A stretch of 64,000 nt of DNA. Origin: Sclerodactyla briareus (lineage: Eukaryota; Echinodermata; Holothuroidea; Dendrochirotida; Sclerodactylidae). The position numbers were made by a program, and so were the translations under genes. Location of the stretch: assembly GCA_026419785.1 (NCBI GenBank), contig JAODTK010005802.1, positions 186,001-250,000 on the forward strand, given 5' to 3'. The notes beneath the pieces were generated by a model, which made no database searches, was not told the origin of the DNA, and saw only the letters and a list, made by a program, of their open reading frames with translations. This document shows positions 1 to 12,128 of this stretch, piece by piece. The number at the start of each line of letters is the position of its first letter. The first letter of the stretch is position 1.

Positions 1-732
1 TCACAAATTTCACATTTGGAGGGGGCAACAGGGTGGTGGTGGTGGGAACAAGGTTTATTGGGGAATGTAATAACCGGTGAATCTATCGGGGCTCCACTGC
101 AACCGGTCGTATCTTGTACGGGCTTACGCAGGAGAAGCTACAATAACACTCAACGACATCAAATAGCTATGCACCAATCACGATTTGCCCCGTTATGGAG
201 GTTTGAAAAAAAAATTAGCGGCGAGTCAGCTTGAGAAGAACTACGGCAGGATGTATTATCGCTTCTTCTACATAATGTGGATGGTTAAGGGATCAGGGAC
301 AATCCTGATTATATTGGACTGTATGCTGCGTTGATAATATAATCACCAGAAGTTAATTAATCGTCTCCCCAAAAATGAGTGTGGTATTGTGGATCACTTT
401 TACATGTTCATACAGATCATACTGTCAAGTTCGGGAACGTTACTGACATGACCCTGTGGGAATGGCAAAATTTTGTATCTACTACAAATTGAGTTTCCCT
501 CTGATAATATAAAATGTGGATTCAGGGTTCATATTCGCGGTCATTCAGTATGTGTGATTTGAAAGATTGGTTGGATTCCATGAAACTCTGTGATGTGGTA
601 TGTCATTGGTCCTGAAAACATTATTGTTAGAGAAGAGGACATGGTCCGATAAATGTGTAGTGAAATATTTCAGTCCTAATGAATTTGCTGCTGGGACTAG
701 TCACAGGGATAGTGCTGTGTTTAATGTATATT
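1..732. other. no gene recognised
   Basis: This stretch holds only short open frames (the longest is 72 codons at 16-234) with no domain or motif that I recognise. No tandem repeat is evident. It may be intron or intergenic sequence. Confidence 0.5.
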
Positions 733-739
733 AATGGTC

Positions 740-1204
740 GCGTTCTTTCGAACGGGGATATACCGTATCTACCAGATAAAACGCGTTCTTTCGGTACACA
801 AGTGCTGACCTTCTTTAAGTGGTGACTTGGGAATTATCAGATGAAACCTCACTGCAACGGCTTTGTATCAAAATGGCGACAATTAGACACTACAGAAATC
901 GCGAGTCATTCCGAAATGTTCAACTTATAGATGGGAGAATGTTATGGAACCGAATTCATGCAATGTTTGAATGGAAAATATCGTACGTAGGGAGCAATTC
1001 AGTCAAATTAGGTCAGCGGCGAACGTCGAAAAAGCGAGGCTTTTCGCGTAACCATACTCTTGTATTACAATGATACAGTGGAGTTTCGATATGGCCGCCA
1101 AACAGCCCGCTGTATTGGAAAAGTGTTGGTGGTGGAAAGAACGCATATTTCACCAGTTGAGGAACTTGTTGTATGTACAGTATATACGAGATCCGAAAGA
1201 ACGC
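740..1204. repeat. possible foldback/MITE-like element with inverted GCGTTCTTTC repeats
   Basis: The word GCGTTCTTTC occurs on the + strand at 740-749 and 783-792. Its reverse complement GAAAGAACGC occurs at 1135-1144 and 1195-1204. Two inner copies carry an extra GG/CC (783-794 and 1193-1204). Each end thus has two copies of the same ten-base word, and the two ends face each other, which suggests (sub)terminal inverted repeats of a short non-autonomous DNA element of about 465 bp. The interior has open frames of 60-85 codons without recognisable domains. No target-site duplication was identified. Chance is possible for one pair but less likely for four ordered copies. Confidence 0.35.
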
Positions 1205-2003
1205 AGCATAATAGTCGGGCATTGAAAACAATACAGGGATCACCTGTTTTATATGTAACATCTACACCACTCACGGTTATGTAGCAACGTCATGCTGCTT
1301 GACTTATTCTATGTCAATCTATATGCAAAATTCCAGCAAATTTCAAACCCTAACCATTATCAGTAACAATAAGGACTAACAAAAACATTACCACTATGGT
1401 TGGTTAGCACTTATCGTTTAAATTTTTTGGGGGACCCATCATAACACCAGTTCTACATACAAGTGTTAGTACTTTACAGCGACGGTGTTTTCTTGAGGCG
1501 TCTTTCTGTGCTGAGGAGCGGTGGTGACGCATCTGCCGACAGGTTCTTCTGGACTTGCGACACAGTGTTGGAGGGACGATGGCTTCACCATCAGTACGTA
1601 TATCATCTCAGTGTGAAATGGCATGAACAATGGCAAATACCCCTCAGAAATTAAAATTGCATGATTAGACCAATAGCAGTTGCGTGTGACCCATCTAGCC
1701 AAGTAGGTGCACCCACGAAACCAAATCTATATAGACCAATTCTCTATACCATCCATCTCAGCCTATGTGCATGGTTCCACTAGCTCTGTCAACTATATAC
1801 CTTCTCATTCTAGCTAATTTTGAACCAAGAAGCCCACATGGGCTGCGAGGACCCACAGCCGGAAACCAACAAAAAATGTTATTCCTATTTTAGCATGGGA
1901 TTAATGGGAAATCAATAGGTGGGTTTTGAGGTTTGATGATGAAGGTTATATAGCTATTGTCCATTTGATATTGGGTATTACGGTATTGTCCATTTGTTTT
2001 TTT
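1205..2003. other. no gene recognised
   Basis: Short open frames lie on both strands at about 1463-1702, but none resembles a known domain. The right end runs into the first TR316 copy. Confidence 0.45.
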
Positions 2004-2730
2004 AATTCCTTGACGGATTCGGAGGGTTTAATACCTAATGGGACATGATCGTATGTTTTGGGGTTAGGTCAAAGGTCATCTGAGGTCAAGACGGTCAAGT
2101 CTGAAAATCTTGTTTGTTAACCGAAAAGTTCAGGAGCATGGTCCTGTAAGGTGAGTTCGGGTATACCGTATTTCTTAGGGAGTACCGGAGGCACCATTGT
2201 TTTTGGTGGGACAGGGGGTCAGTTTTGCGAAAATAATGGAAATGGTGAGAACCAGGAAACACTGATAATTTGGCCCAAGTTCTGACTATCCAACATGATT
2301 AGCTTGACCCCACCTGGATGGATTGGACTCAACCTCGTATGGGGGTTCCCAAAATGAGTAAATGAGCCTTATCAATCTGGGGGTCAGGGACAAAAGGTCA
2401 TCTGAGATAAACAGATGTCAAAGTCAGAGAATTTGTACAGATAAGTCCAGATGCCTTGGCCGGCCCCTATCAAGCTATAAGAACCCTTGTTGTTTTTTTG
2501 AAAAAGTGAACATTTAAAAACTGATCATAATTTGGTCAGATTTTAGCTTGTGAACACGATACCCAACCCCACCTAGGTGGTCAAGCTCATCACTCGTTGT
2601 GGGTTCCCCATCATGAGTACATCATCCCTATAACCTTGGAATCAGATCAGAGGTATATGAGGTAAAAAATTGAAGTGAAAGGTCATGAAGATGGTCAAGG
2701 AATCACTATAAGCCTTTTGGCTGCCTGTTT
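2004..2730 (+). mobile_element. TR316 element, copy 1
   Basis: The 5' end carries TTCCTTGACGG at about 2005, the family's start hairpin. The 3' end carries GTCAAGGAATCAC at about 2694, followed by the small hairpin AAGCC-TTTTGG-CTG. Between them are degenerate core repeats with the phrases GGTCAAAGGTCATCTGAGG and 'tcaccc..ggatggat', spaced by roughly one 316-bp monomer. It is non-coding and diverged. Confidence 0.6.
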
Positions 2731-2864
2731 TTTTCTCCATCCATAATTTATTAAATCTCTTTCTGCAATTCTCTGTATTGTTTTTTGGTAATTGGTTATT
2801 TAGGTATCTTCCATTTTGCTATTGGTTATATATAGCTATTGTTCATTTCCTTTATGTTTTTATC

Positions 2865-3486
2865 TTTTACTCAACCCCACTTGGATGAGTTCAAGTTCAT
2901 ACTTGGTATGTGTGTGCCCCATTTAAGTTCATGGAAACCCTATTGTTTGGGGTCAGGTCAGAGAACGTCTGAGGTCACCAGTAGGCTCAAAATGGTATCC
3001 AGATGGTTTGGTCACGTCGATCGGTTGAAATTTAGTGTGTAGCTTTCTTATGGGGAGTACAGGAGCCCTATTGTTTTTTGTTAGGTCGGGGTGAATTTTG
3101 GTGAAAAATTGAAAATTTGTGAATCTCTATATTTTGTCCCATTTGGCTTGTAAACATGATAACTTAACTTCACTTAGATGGATAGGCCTCATACTTGGTA
3201 TGTGTGTTCCCCACAATGATACATGTACCCCCTATTTTTTTGTGGTCAGTCAGAGGTCATCTGAGGTCACTCAATGAGGTCAAAGTCTGAAAATCTTGAA
3301 ATTCAGGTGTGTATATAGCTTTCTTATCAAGAGTATAGGAACCCTATGGTTTGTTGGGCAAACTGAAATTTGTCAGATGTTATGTGGCACATAATGAAGT
3401 AAGTGTCATCTCCATTTTGTCCTTGTGTCTGCATATTTCCTCAGAAAGAGTCCAAGGAATCACTAAGCCTTTTGGGCTTTCTGGTT
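2865..3486 (+). mobile_element. TR316 element, copy 2 (5' end not seen)
   Basis: Core repeats start near 2870 ('caaccccacttggatgag'). The copy ends at about 3450-3486 with a family 3' end: 'ccaaggaatcactaagcc', a short hairpin, then CTGG at about 3481. The (GT)n and 5' hairpin found in complete copies are absent, so this copy is truncated on the left or is part of a composite with copy 1. Confidence 0.6.
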
Positions 3487-3800
3487 AAAAATGAAATTGT
3501 GAAAAATGATATTTTGGCAAATTTTGGTCATTGTGTCATGATTTACTTTTCACCCCATCTGAATGGCTGATGCTCATACTTGGTATGTGGGTTCCTCATG
3601 ATACCTATGGACCCTATTTTTTTGGTGTAGTTTGAAATGTCACCTGGGGTCAGCAGGGGTCAAAGTTCGGAAAACATGTGGTCACACAAGATCAGCAGAA
3701 TGCTCAATCCAATCAAACTGAAATTTGGTAATGGAGCTTTCTTGTGGGTGTATGATCCTTCATTTCGTGTGTGGACTGGGGTTTTTTTTCAGTCCCTGCC
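3487..3800 (+). repeat. partial TR316 core repeat
   Basis: About one monomer of the 316-bp core is recognisable ('gctcatacttggtatgtgggttcc', 'ggggtcagcaggggtcaaagttc'). It stops near 3800, just before family B sequence starts. The 94-codon open frame at 3637-3921 lies mostly inside this repeat and is not believed to be a gene. Confidence 0.5.
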
Positions 3801-3837
3801 CAACAAAGGTTCAGGAAGAGACATAGCAGACACTTTG

Positions 3838-4470
3838 GTCGTGTGTGTGTGTAATGCGTTGTTTGTATGGTGTTGCGTGTGTGGTCCCACTTCTCAGTTA
3901 GCAGGCTTTCCTCCGGAATGAAGACTGATTTTTGTTAATTTTTTGCATGTAGTCTCAGGATTGGGGAATCACGATCTGATTAGATTTTAGGGCGAAAATA
4001 CTAATTAGGTATGGTAAATTAGCCCCTTTTTTTTTAAGTATCTATTGTTTAGTAGGCTCGTGATTACCGACAACCGTAAGTTCTAGGTGACTTCTTTTAG
4101 GTACAACAAATTATAGGATATAGGTAGATGACTTGATAGATATTAGCATAAAGATGCTAATTTAAGTCATCTAATTTGCATAATTTAAATGCAAAATCCA
4201 AAGTTTTGTCAGGTTTTCGCGAAACTTGGTGAATAATGGGCTAAACATTTCCTGTTCCGAAAACTTTTCAACAAAGATTTCAGGGTCACTGGAAGTCATT
4301 CACATGTCTCTCTTTGCATGATTAAAGTTGGCCAGTGTTTCAACAAAACTTGGTGGGTAATGGTTTACCTTTACTCCCACATTTTTTTAACATAGATTGG
4401 AGGTCAACTGGCGGCCATTCAGTGCGTCTATTTAATTCCAAATTTCAAAGTTTGTCCCTTTTTTTCATGA
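3838..4470 (+). mobile_element. family B repeat element, 5' part
   Basis: It starts with a GT-rich stretch, then 'gatctgattagattttagggcgaaaatactaattaggt' style sequence, then 'tttgcataatttaaatgc ... gtcaggttttcgcgaaacttggtgaataatgg'. The same order of phrases recurs at 46.2 kb and 56.8 kb. The repeated units near 4200-4440 all encode the same phrase, roughly 'aacttggtg.ataatgg..tacctt..ctccaac.ttttt.aaca.agat'. The 3' GCGATCGCC end seen in other copies is missing here. Confidence 0.5.
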
Positions 4471-4955
4471 GGCTTGATGGGGCACACACACCACTACCGG
4501 GAGGGGTGAAGTAGCGCGGAAGGAGGCGGGCGCAGAACACGTCTAGTCCAGGACCGAAAATGTATCGTTAAAGTACTTGCTAGAAATTGAGTCACTGGGA
4601 GTATTCAATGTGTATTTTGGCTCCATTTTGGGAATTTTTTAGGTTTTTTTGGATCCCTCCACGAAACATATAATTGCTGTAAGTGCAGTACACCAATTGT
4701 TCCCTGAGATGATGAAAAAAAATAACAATGGGGTTCAACTGGAAATTGATTATTGTTGTCTTATTTGGCATAATTCAGGCAATTTTAGTCACATTCCACA
4801 ACGCAGCCGGTGCATTCAAGTGCCAACCGTGTCTTGTAACAACTCTGATTTCCTTCCTGTATTTCTTGGAGTGAGATTGCGTGAAATGTGCTGTTGGAGT
4901 CGCTGATTTCCTCCTCCATCCTTGTCCCAGGTTGTGAGACAAGGATGTAGCTACT
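4471..4955. other. no gene recognised
   Basis: This is unique-looking sequence between family B and the AT-rich array. The 85-codon (+) and 90-codon (-) frames overlap each other here and show no known motif. Confidence 0.4.
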
Positions 4956-6290
4956 TCCAACATACAAATGGATGATTTGGGCAAGCCATATCTGGCCATA
5001 TATGGTATATTCAGATTTGGGGCCGATATACTTTGATAAAAGTACAAGTTATATCTAGCAACTCCTTTTTATCTGGGCCCAATAAAAACTTTATATGCCA
5101 TATAAGTACAAACGTACCAAACAAGGTAAAATTGATATGGACCAGATATGGTTCCAGATATAAAATCCAGATATAGACCCAGATATGGCAAGCCACATCT
5201 GGTCATATACACCATATATGGGTAGATTCAGATTTGGGCAGATTAACTTGATAAAAGTACAGGTTATATCTGGCTCATAATAACTTTATCTGGCCCATAT
5301 CAAGTACATCATGACCCAATAGGTGCAAATTGAAGCTGGGGGCCAGCTCTGGTCCAATATAAAATCCAGATGTAGCCCATAATGGGATATGGCAAGCCTA
5401 TCTGTCCAGGCACTAATCTGGCCTATACAGCCCTAGCTGGGTCTATTCAGATTTGGGCAGATATAACTTGATAACGTATCAAGTTATGTCTTGGCAAACC
5501 TCTTAATCTGGCCCATATAAACTTTATATGCCCATATCAAGTACATTGTGGCACAAACCCGGTAAAGTTGAATCCAGAGTATACCCAGATATGGTAATCC
5601 AGAATGGCCATATACAGCCATATGCCGTGGTATCTTCGATGTGGGCATATAACTTGATAGAAGTTTCGTTAGATCTGGCAACCCCTTTTATCTGGCCCAT
5701 ATATAACCTTTATCTGGCCCACATAAAGTACTCATGACACAAGCAGGTCAAACTGATATGGGCCAGATATGGTTCCAGATATAAAATCCAGATATATCCC
5801 AGATCTGGGATATGGCCAAGCTATATCTGGCCATATACATCCATTATGGTATATTCAGATTTTGGGCAGTATCACTTGATAAACAGCTATATCGGTCCAT
5901 TCTGGCCATATAACCCATATATTATGTCCATTAATTCAGATTTGGGGCAGAATACCTAATAAATTAATCAATTTTATTATATTGGCAATCTTATTTATAT
6001 GGCCCATATAAAATTTATATGGCCCATATTAAGTACGTCAAAACAAAAGCAGGTCAAATTCATATGGGCCAGAATGATTTTTATATGGGAGATATGGCAA
6101 GCTTTATCTGGTCTATTTGAAGGCCTATATGGGTCATATTTTCAGAATTTGGCAGATAAAACTGATAAACCATAAAGTTAGGCGATATCTGGATACTCCT
6201 TCATATGCTCTCATGAAAATTTACATGGCCGCATACCAGGTAAATCGTAAGGCACAAGCCCAGACTTGGGATGGGCTGCACAAGCCCTGA
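4956..6290. repeat. AT-rich tandem array, period about 210 bp
   Basis: The phrase 'ttcagatttgggcagatataacttgataa' returns near 5010, 5228, 5449, 5640, 5860 and 6145, giving a period of roughly 210 bp and about six degenerate copies. Each copy carries 'cagatatggttccagatataaaatccagatat' and several short palindromes built from CCAGATAT/ATATCTGG and CATATATGG. It is non-coding. The fifth and sixth copies are more decayed and one is shortened. Confidence 0.75.
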
Positions 6291-7765
6291 TATGTCACTA
6301 ATTCAATAAAGAATGCCGATGCTGACAAATAAAGAATATATATTCGAATCTAGAAAATAGAATGGGAATAAGTAGCGGCTATTCGTTGTGAAAGATGATG
6401 CATCATGAGAAGGAAAGGACGGGAAATTCAATTATGGGAAATGCATGATATAATAATTATGTGAGGAGTAAGTAAGGGTTCAAACGCTGATGGGTGATGA
6501 GTGAACATGTCCAGCCGATTTGAGTGTACCGATAAGGCGCATCACCTCTTCAAAATTTGCCTTGTGACATCTCGGGGACTCGCAGAATCCCTATATCCAA
6601 AGTCAATGCAAATCTGATATAAACAAACATAGATTGTGATCGGAGCATTGTTCACCAAATATATAATATAGGCCCTATGCAGGATAATCTCAAAAGTCAT
6701 AAACAATACATAGCACTAATAAAAATACAGATGGACAAAAGACAAGGTTTTGCTAACTACATAAATATTGAAGGATGGAAATGTAGGATACTACAGTTGT
6801 GGAAGAAGTATACTTATGTATATGGGACCATCCCTTACCCTCGAATCGTGGTCCTTGGGCATTGGGCTTTGCCCGCAGTTGTGAAACGATGAAGCAAAGC
6901 CGCGCGATCAAAAATGGTCGCTGGTGGTCACTCCTGGTATTGGCACAAATTCCCAATGATTAAATTCCCCTTTTCAACTAGTCCATTTCCCATCTCACGT
7001 CTTCCGTTAATATTCTGCTCATTTTTTACTCCTCATTCCCCCCGGAACAGATACTCTCCTTGCTTGCAAAATGTTGATGTTCGTTCGTGATAAAAATCAC
7101 GTGGGTGACGGTACCTACAGGCAATGGAATCACTCCTCCGACAATCAACGGCAACTGCAACTCGTGGACTGGCAATCCACTGCATGCTTCAAACAAGAAC
7201 AACTCCTGTACAAAGTTGGATCTTTGTGTCCTGAATTATGTTTGATATACTCTATACATGGGTCAAATTATAGCCCTACATGTACCTATATGCCTGGTCT
7301 GCACAGTGCAGTTAGGCCTCGCCCTAAGTTACAGTATTCAAATCAATTTTAGGCTGACCGGGATCACAGATAAGCCTAGGTCCCTCGGCTTAGACTATAT
7401 GGGGCCTGATACTCTACCTTAACACTTGGCCAATTATAGTAACTCACAAAACTACTTTGAACAGTGCGAACCGGAAAAATAAGATAACTACCACACTGTA
7501 GCTGTGACTGTTGTACGGCAGTTTTGAATTTGAAAATCGTGATTGCCACTTGCTTGCCATTTTTCCGGTCCAATAAAAAAAAAACCTACGTATGAACTAC
7601 CCTAAGATGAAATAATATAAATTTTGCAACTATTATTAGATCATTCCATGACATTGTGTAACTGTTCATCAGAATTTCATTACTACACAATTTCCGAATT
7701 TCTGACTAAGCGCATGTCCTGTTTAGACTTCAGCCATGCGACTAAAAAATAATTTTGCACCACAA
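6291..7765. other. no gene recognised
   Basis: This is unique-looking sequence between two related AT-rich arrays. Open frames of 60-93 codons (for example 7071-7352 +) show no domain. Confidence 0.45.
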
Positions 7766-8890
7766 CGAGCTTGCCCCCCATATGAATTATATTTGGCTTT
7801 ATGGCCATATAAACTGTACACCTATATCTGGCAGCCCCTATATCACGTTTATAGGGCTTTTTTTCCAATATAAAATTTTATATCCATATCTGGGTAGGCT
7901 CCCCACCATTTCACGTTACAATAATCCTGTATATGGCCATAGAAAACTGTATACCTATCTCTGAGCACCTCTATATACTTATAAGGCTTTTTTAAAGGGC
8001 CTATAGACTGGAGACTAAGTCTTGGGGCAGCCTCTATATCAAAGTATATAGGGCTTTATATGGTCACCTAGAATTGCTAACACCTATATCTGGGTCGGCC
8101 TCCATAACATTCAATAGGGTTTTATAATGGTCATATAAAACTGTATTCCTGTAATCTGGGCAGCTTCTATATAAAGTTATATTTGGTTTTATATGACCAT
8201 GAAATGGTATCCTATATCTTGGTAGGCTTCTCTAAGTTATATATTGGCTTTCTTAGAGCCATCAAACCTATACCTATACTGGCACCTCATATTCATGTCT
8301 AACTATATCCGCGGCCCTTATAAAGTTATATAGGGCTTTATATGGCCATATAGACTTGTATCTTGGGTAGGTCCAATCTAGTTAATAGGAGCTTTATAAA
8401 CCAATAAAACTGTACACCTATATCTGATCAGCCTCTATATCAACTTCTATAAGGCTTTATTGCCATAAATAGAACTATTACCTATATCTAGTCATCCTCT
8501 ATATCAAGTTACAGAATCGTATACCTATATCTGGGTATACTCCATATCAGTTGAATAGGGTTTTATTTGGCCATATGAAACTGTATACCTAATATCTGAG
8601 CAGCATCTATATCAACTTATCAAGTTGAATAGGGTTTTTCTATGGCCATTAGAACTGTATACTATATCTGGCAGTCTCTTATCAAGCTTATATGGCTTTA
8701 TATTGCATATAAACTGTATATCCATATCTGGCAGCCTCTATATCACTTAATAAGGCGTTATATAGCCATATACAACTGTATACCTATATCGTGGTAGGCT
8801 CTATATCAAGTTATATAGTGCTTTATATAGCCATATCAATTCTTTATTAACCAGATATATCCTATATAATGCCATATGGGCATTTCTAAG
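7766..8890. repeat. AT-rich tandem array, period about 70-75 bp
   Basis: The consensus phrase is 'gggctttatatggccatataaaactgtatacctatatctgg' followed by 'gcagcctctatatcaagttata'. It repeats about fifteen times with many small gaps. The unit contains the palindromic core TATATGGCCATATA and the word ATATCTGG shared with the 4956-6290 array. It is non-coding. Confidence 0.8.
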
Positions 8891-9172
8891 GGTAGTCGCT
8901 TCTCGAATGAGGCATTGCACGGTGGTGATGCAGCAGCTAGGAGCCTTGAGTGACTCTCCTGACCTTGAACTGGTACAAAAAAGGATAGCGTTGTCCTCTC
9001 AAAAAAAGAAAACCACCATGCATACTTTTAATACTAGTTTATAGTTCCAAACAAAAAGCACACATCGCCCACACACATAGGCCTGCACTGACTGGATGAT
9101 ATATTTTGCTTCAGCAGAGGACTCGAAGGTGGTTTACACCTATATTCTCCTCTCTTCACCCTTCGCGTGTAG

Positions 9173-9425
9173 TGTCCGGTTCATAGATTTCGAAGGCCAA
9201 CACCCCGGAGATTATGCCTCTGACGTTACCAGTTTACTATATCACTCCGTGTTAACTTCCCCACGTTCAACCGTCTCTGTAACCACTATGATGAAGTCGT
9301 GGAGGAGGATCAGAGTTTTTCCATCTATTTGTTGTCGGTCGATGACCATCTGGTTCTCTCGCGATGATGCCATCTTCGTGGCCATCACATTTCGAACCAC
9401 CAGCGCACCATTAAGGATGATACAC
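9173..9425 (+). CDS. Calx-beta domain exon A (frameshifted)
   Basis: This exon encodes most of a Calx-beta domain, a calcium-binding beta-sandwich of extracellular matrix and adhesion proteins. A pyrimidine-rich acceptor ends at 9172. The frame then reads VRF...PGDYASDV, which fits the mid-domain 'A.pG.DY' strand. After a frame change near 9250-9270 it reads DEVVEEDQSFSIYLLSVDDH, the acidic 'DD.v.EdEsF.i.L' hallmark. After another change it ends IKDDTR at a GT donor at 9426 in phase 1. The 253-bp length matches the other Calx exons in this window. The intact 111-codon frame 9096-9431 covers only part of the correct reading. Two frame changes mean either sequencing indels or decay. The donor choice is inferred from the pattern shared with the other exons. 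Confidence 0.7.
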
Positions 9426-9429
9426 GTGT

Positions 9430-12128
9430 GAATATTCAGGCATGTTCAACACTAGAACTATGACAAATACTCATGCAATGTCCACCCATACATATCTGCA
9501 GCTGACACTTTGTGATCTCAGGATAACTATGGCACTCCACAGAGCCATCCACAGGGCTGTACAGGCTCACAGAATGGTCCTCATGGTTCATCCTCTTCAG
9601 ATTAATCCACTGCTCTGCATAGATAGATATTTGTATGACTCTAATTAAGCATTATTTTGCATGCATTTGCCTTCACTGCAGACTGTGATTGCTAGGTAAA
9701 AATACTAGAACCTCAGATATTGACATCTCGGGTACAACACTTCCTCTATACTGCGTACTTTATACACTGCATTGGGCCACATGAGTGAAGACAACTGAAA
9801 TTTGTTTCCCTGGCATAACACTAAAAGAATGGTAGAAGGGTATCAGTGACACTTTACAAGCAAATGTTCCGGTTTCGAATTCCAGCAGTTCACACCGAAC
9901 GTTTCCCCTAGGCTGCGGGATTCTTGCATTTGTGATGGGCGAGGTCTTTGGTCTTCACTTCATGGTTCATTGTGGTGGCAGTAGATTTTTCCTGGGGTTG
10001 CGGGGGTTTGTTATGGGATCTTGCAGTAGTTCTTGTCTGTCTGCTGTAAGTAGTCACATTGGAACTTGGGACTGTCCGCTCCTCCCAGGTTCCGCGAAGT
10101 TGGTCGTTCATGGAGTCACTGTAGTCCTTCGGATGCGGTCCCGCGAGCTGGTTGGATAGATACAACACTGCCTCGTAGCAATCTGAGCACTATTCGAGAG
10201 AAGATAAGGCTGTTATCGTCAGTACGTCCTCCTCCACTATCAATAACGGCCCGGGTTCCTGGGAGGACCAATTGGCTTCCTGAACCCCTAGAAACAAAAT
10301 CCAACACTTAATAGGGCTGTGGGCAAAACTAACAACAGCATCTACACCATAGTCGGGTCCACCACCTCACCCTCCACACCCCCCTCTCCAATGTAACACT
10401 ACATAGCTGATAGTCATTCTTATAAATGTGGTTGACTAAAAGTGTGAACGTTTATAAACCCCTTTGTTTTGAGAGGGTCAAAGAAGGCTAGAGTTCTCCC
10501 CATTCTCAAAAGACATTTTTGATTGACTTAATGTTAGTGTTTAGTTAATTTACAAGTTGCATCGTCATATCTAATTTTGGGGCTAGTACGATTAAAAAAA
10601 TACAACAAGAACAAAAGAGTTTAACCGACTCAGAAAATACACAATAGCATGCAGAGCGTAAACTAAATCATCCATATCAAATATATACTGTTTCAACTTT
10701 GCGTTGAAAATGATGGCTTTGGGCAAGGATTTAGAGTGTGGCAAAATATTCCACAGTATTGCTCAGAGAATTTAAATGATCTTTTCCTGTTTTTGTCTTG
10801 ACAAGGTCAAGGGGAAGTTGAGCAACTCGTCGACTCGTTACAATAAGTGCTGACAATTTCTCTGGAGATTGGTGTAGTTGTCAAGTATTTCGGAGAAAAA
10901 AAGGTTATCGACAGATGAGGGTTAGGGTTAGTCGACTGTCAGTGATAGATGTCATAGCTTCAATAAGATCTAATTGTTGGGAAAGTAATATGGCCACCAT
11001 TACATCATCTGACAGCTAACAAAGAATAGTTAGACTAGCCACTGCTAGCTTGTTTGTATACAAAATTACGTCTCCCTGACAACACAGCTGATTAATACTG
11101 ATCATGTGACCTTTTTGCATTTGAGTCGTCGTGCAAATTTGAGCCCCAAACGTTTACTAAAATGCCTCACAAATTGCAAATTCCTTGACAACACAGCTGG
11201 ATTTGCCCACAAATTTTGGGATAAAGACATGGCTTGGTATAAACTTGCAATGGGAATGATTTACTTAGTGACCACCTCTGGCATCGTTACCAATGGAGTT
11301 CTTGAGAGAATGGCGGTCCGGGGTAGACCAAGATTGACCCTGATCTACACAGGTAATAGGACGGAGCTCTAACCTGTGACAACCACCAATTGAAGCTGTG
11401 AACTTACTTGAGTTAATAGGAATTCGTATGGAATATTCCTAGGGGGACAAAATTCTGTAGTTTTAGCGTTCACCCAGCAGGTGTTTACCGTGTAAGTCCG
11501 GAAAGATATGTTCATATCTTCTGATACCCATGTCATATAGTTTTTTTCGACCCAAGTGGCGGTTGTATCGGGCTCAGAGGACAGAGTTCAGGTGTCAATC
11601 TCTTGTCTGGTCATGAAGTCTTACTCACCCAGGGGAGAAAGCATAGATGCAGGGAAGGGCCACCTACATGAGTCTGGCCCATGCCCGACTACTCGCACAT
11701 AGCAGTGGAAAAGCAATGGTGCTGAACTCACAGAGCTTACTTGCGAACAAAGAGAATGTCCAATCCTAAGCCGCGGAACATTCAATGTCTCATGACCCTG
11801 GACTGCTATAGGGCCAACTGGACAGTATACTCTACAGATAGAACAAGCTGGTGCCATTGGGAGCACTGAAGATTGGAGTAGGGATACCCCGCAAAAAAGA
11901 GGCTGTGGTTTCCAAAATGCTCCATGCAATAGCAGATATTATTCTCTATCTGCTACAGCCACTCTGTCATTCACCGCAGTCAAGACATCTGTTTCGAGAG
12001 TGATGGTTAGTAGAGCTGTACGGGGGTATCGAAAACGATGAAGGAAAAACACTGAGTATAGTGCCGTACGTATATACATCCTGAAGATTTGCTCAAGCTT
12101 ACCTGGGTAAAACTTTTTTTCTAGTTTT
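9430..12128. other. long stretch without a recognised gene
   Basis: Overlapping open frames lie on both strands at 9908-10311 and at 11106-11372 (+) and 11621-11929 (-), but none shows a domain I can name. They may be intronic, or remnants of retroelements too decayed to classify. Two tandem TTAGGG units at about 10920 are too few to mean anything. Confidence 0.4.

Noticed and set aside
9908-10311. Overlapping + and - frames that might be a gag-like or hypothetical protein
   Set aside because: No motif (zinc knuckle, protease, etc.) is visible, and neither strand is favoured by anything but length.
10918-10932. Two TTAGGG units
   Set aside because: Two copies are expected by chance; not a telomeric array.
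11621-11929. 102-codon minus frame; on the + strand a faint LINE-endonuclease-like 'GTFNV'
   Set aside because: The similarity is too short and depends on frame changes.
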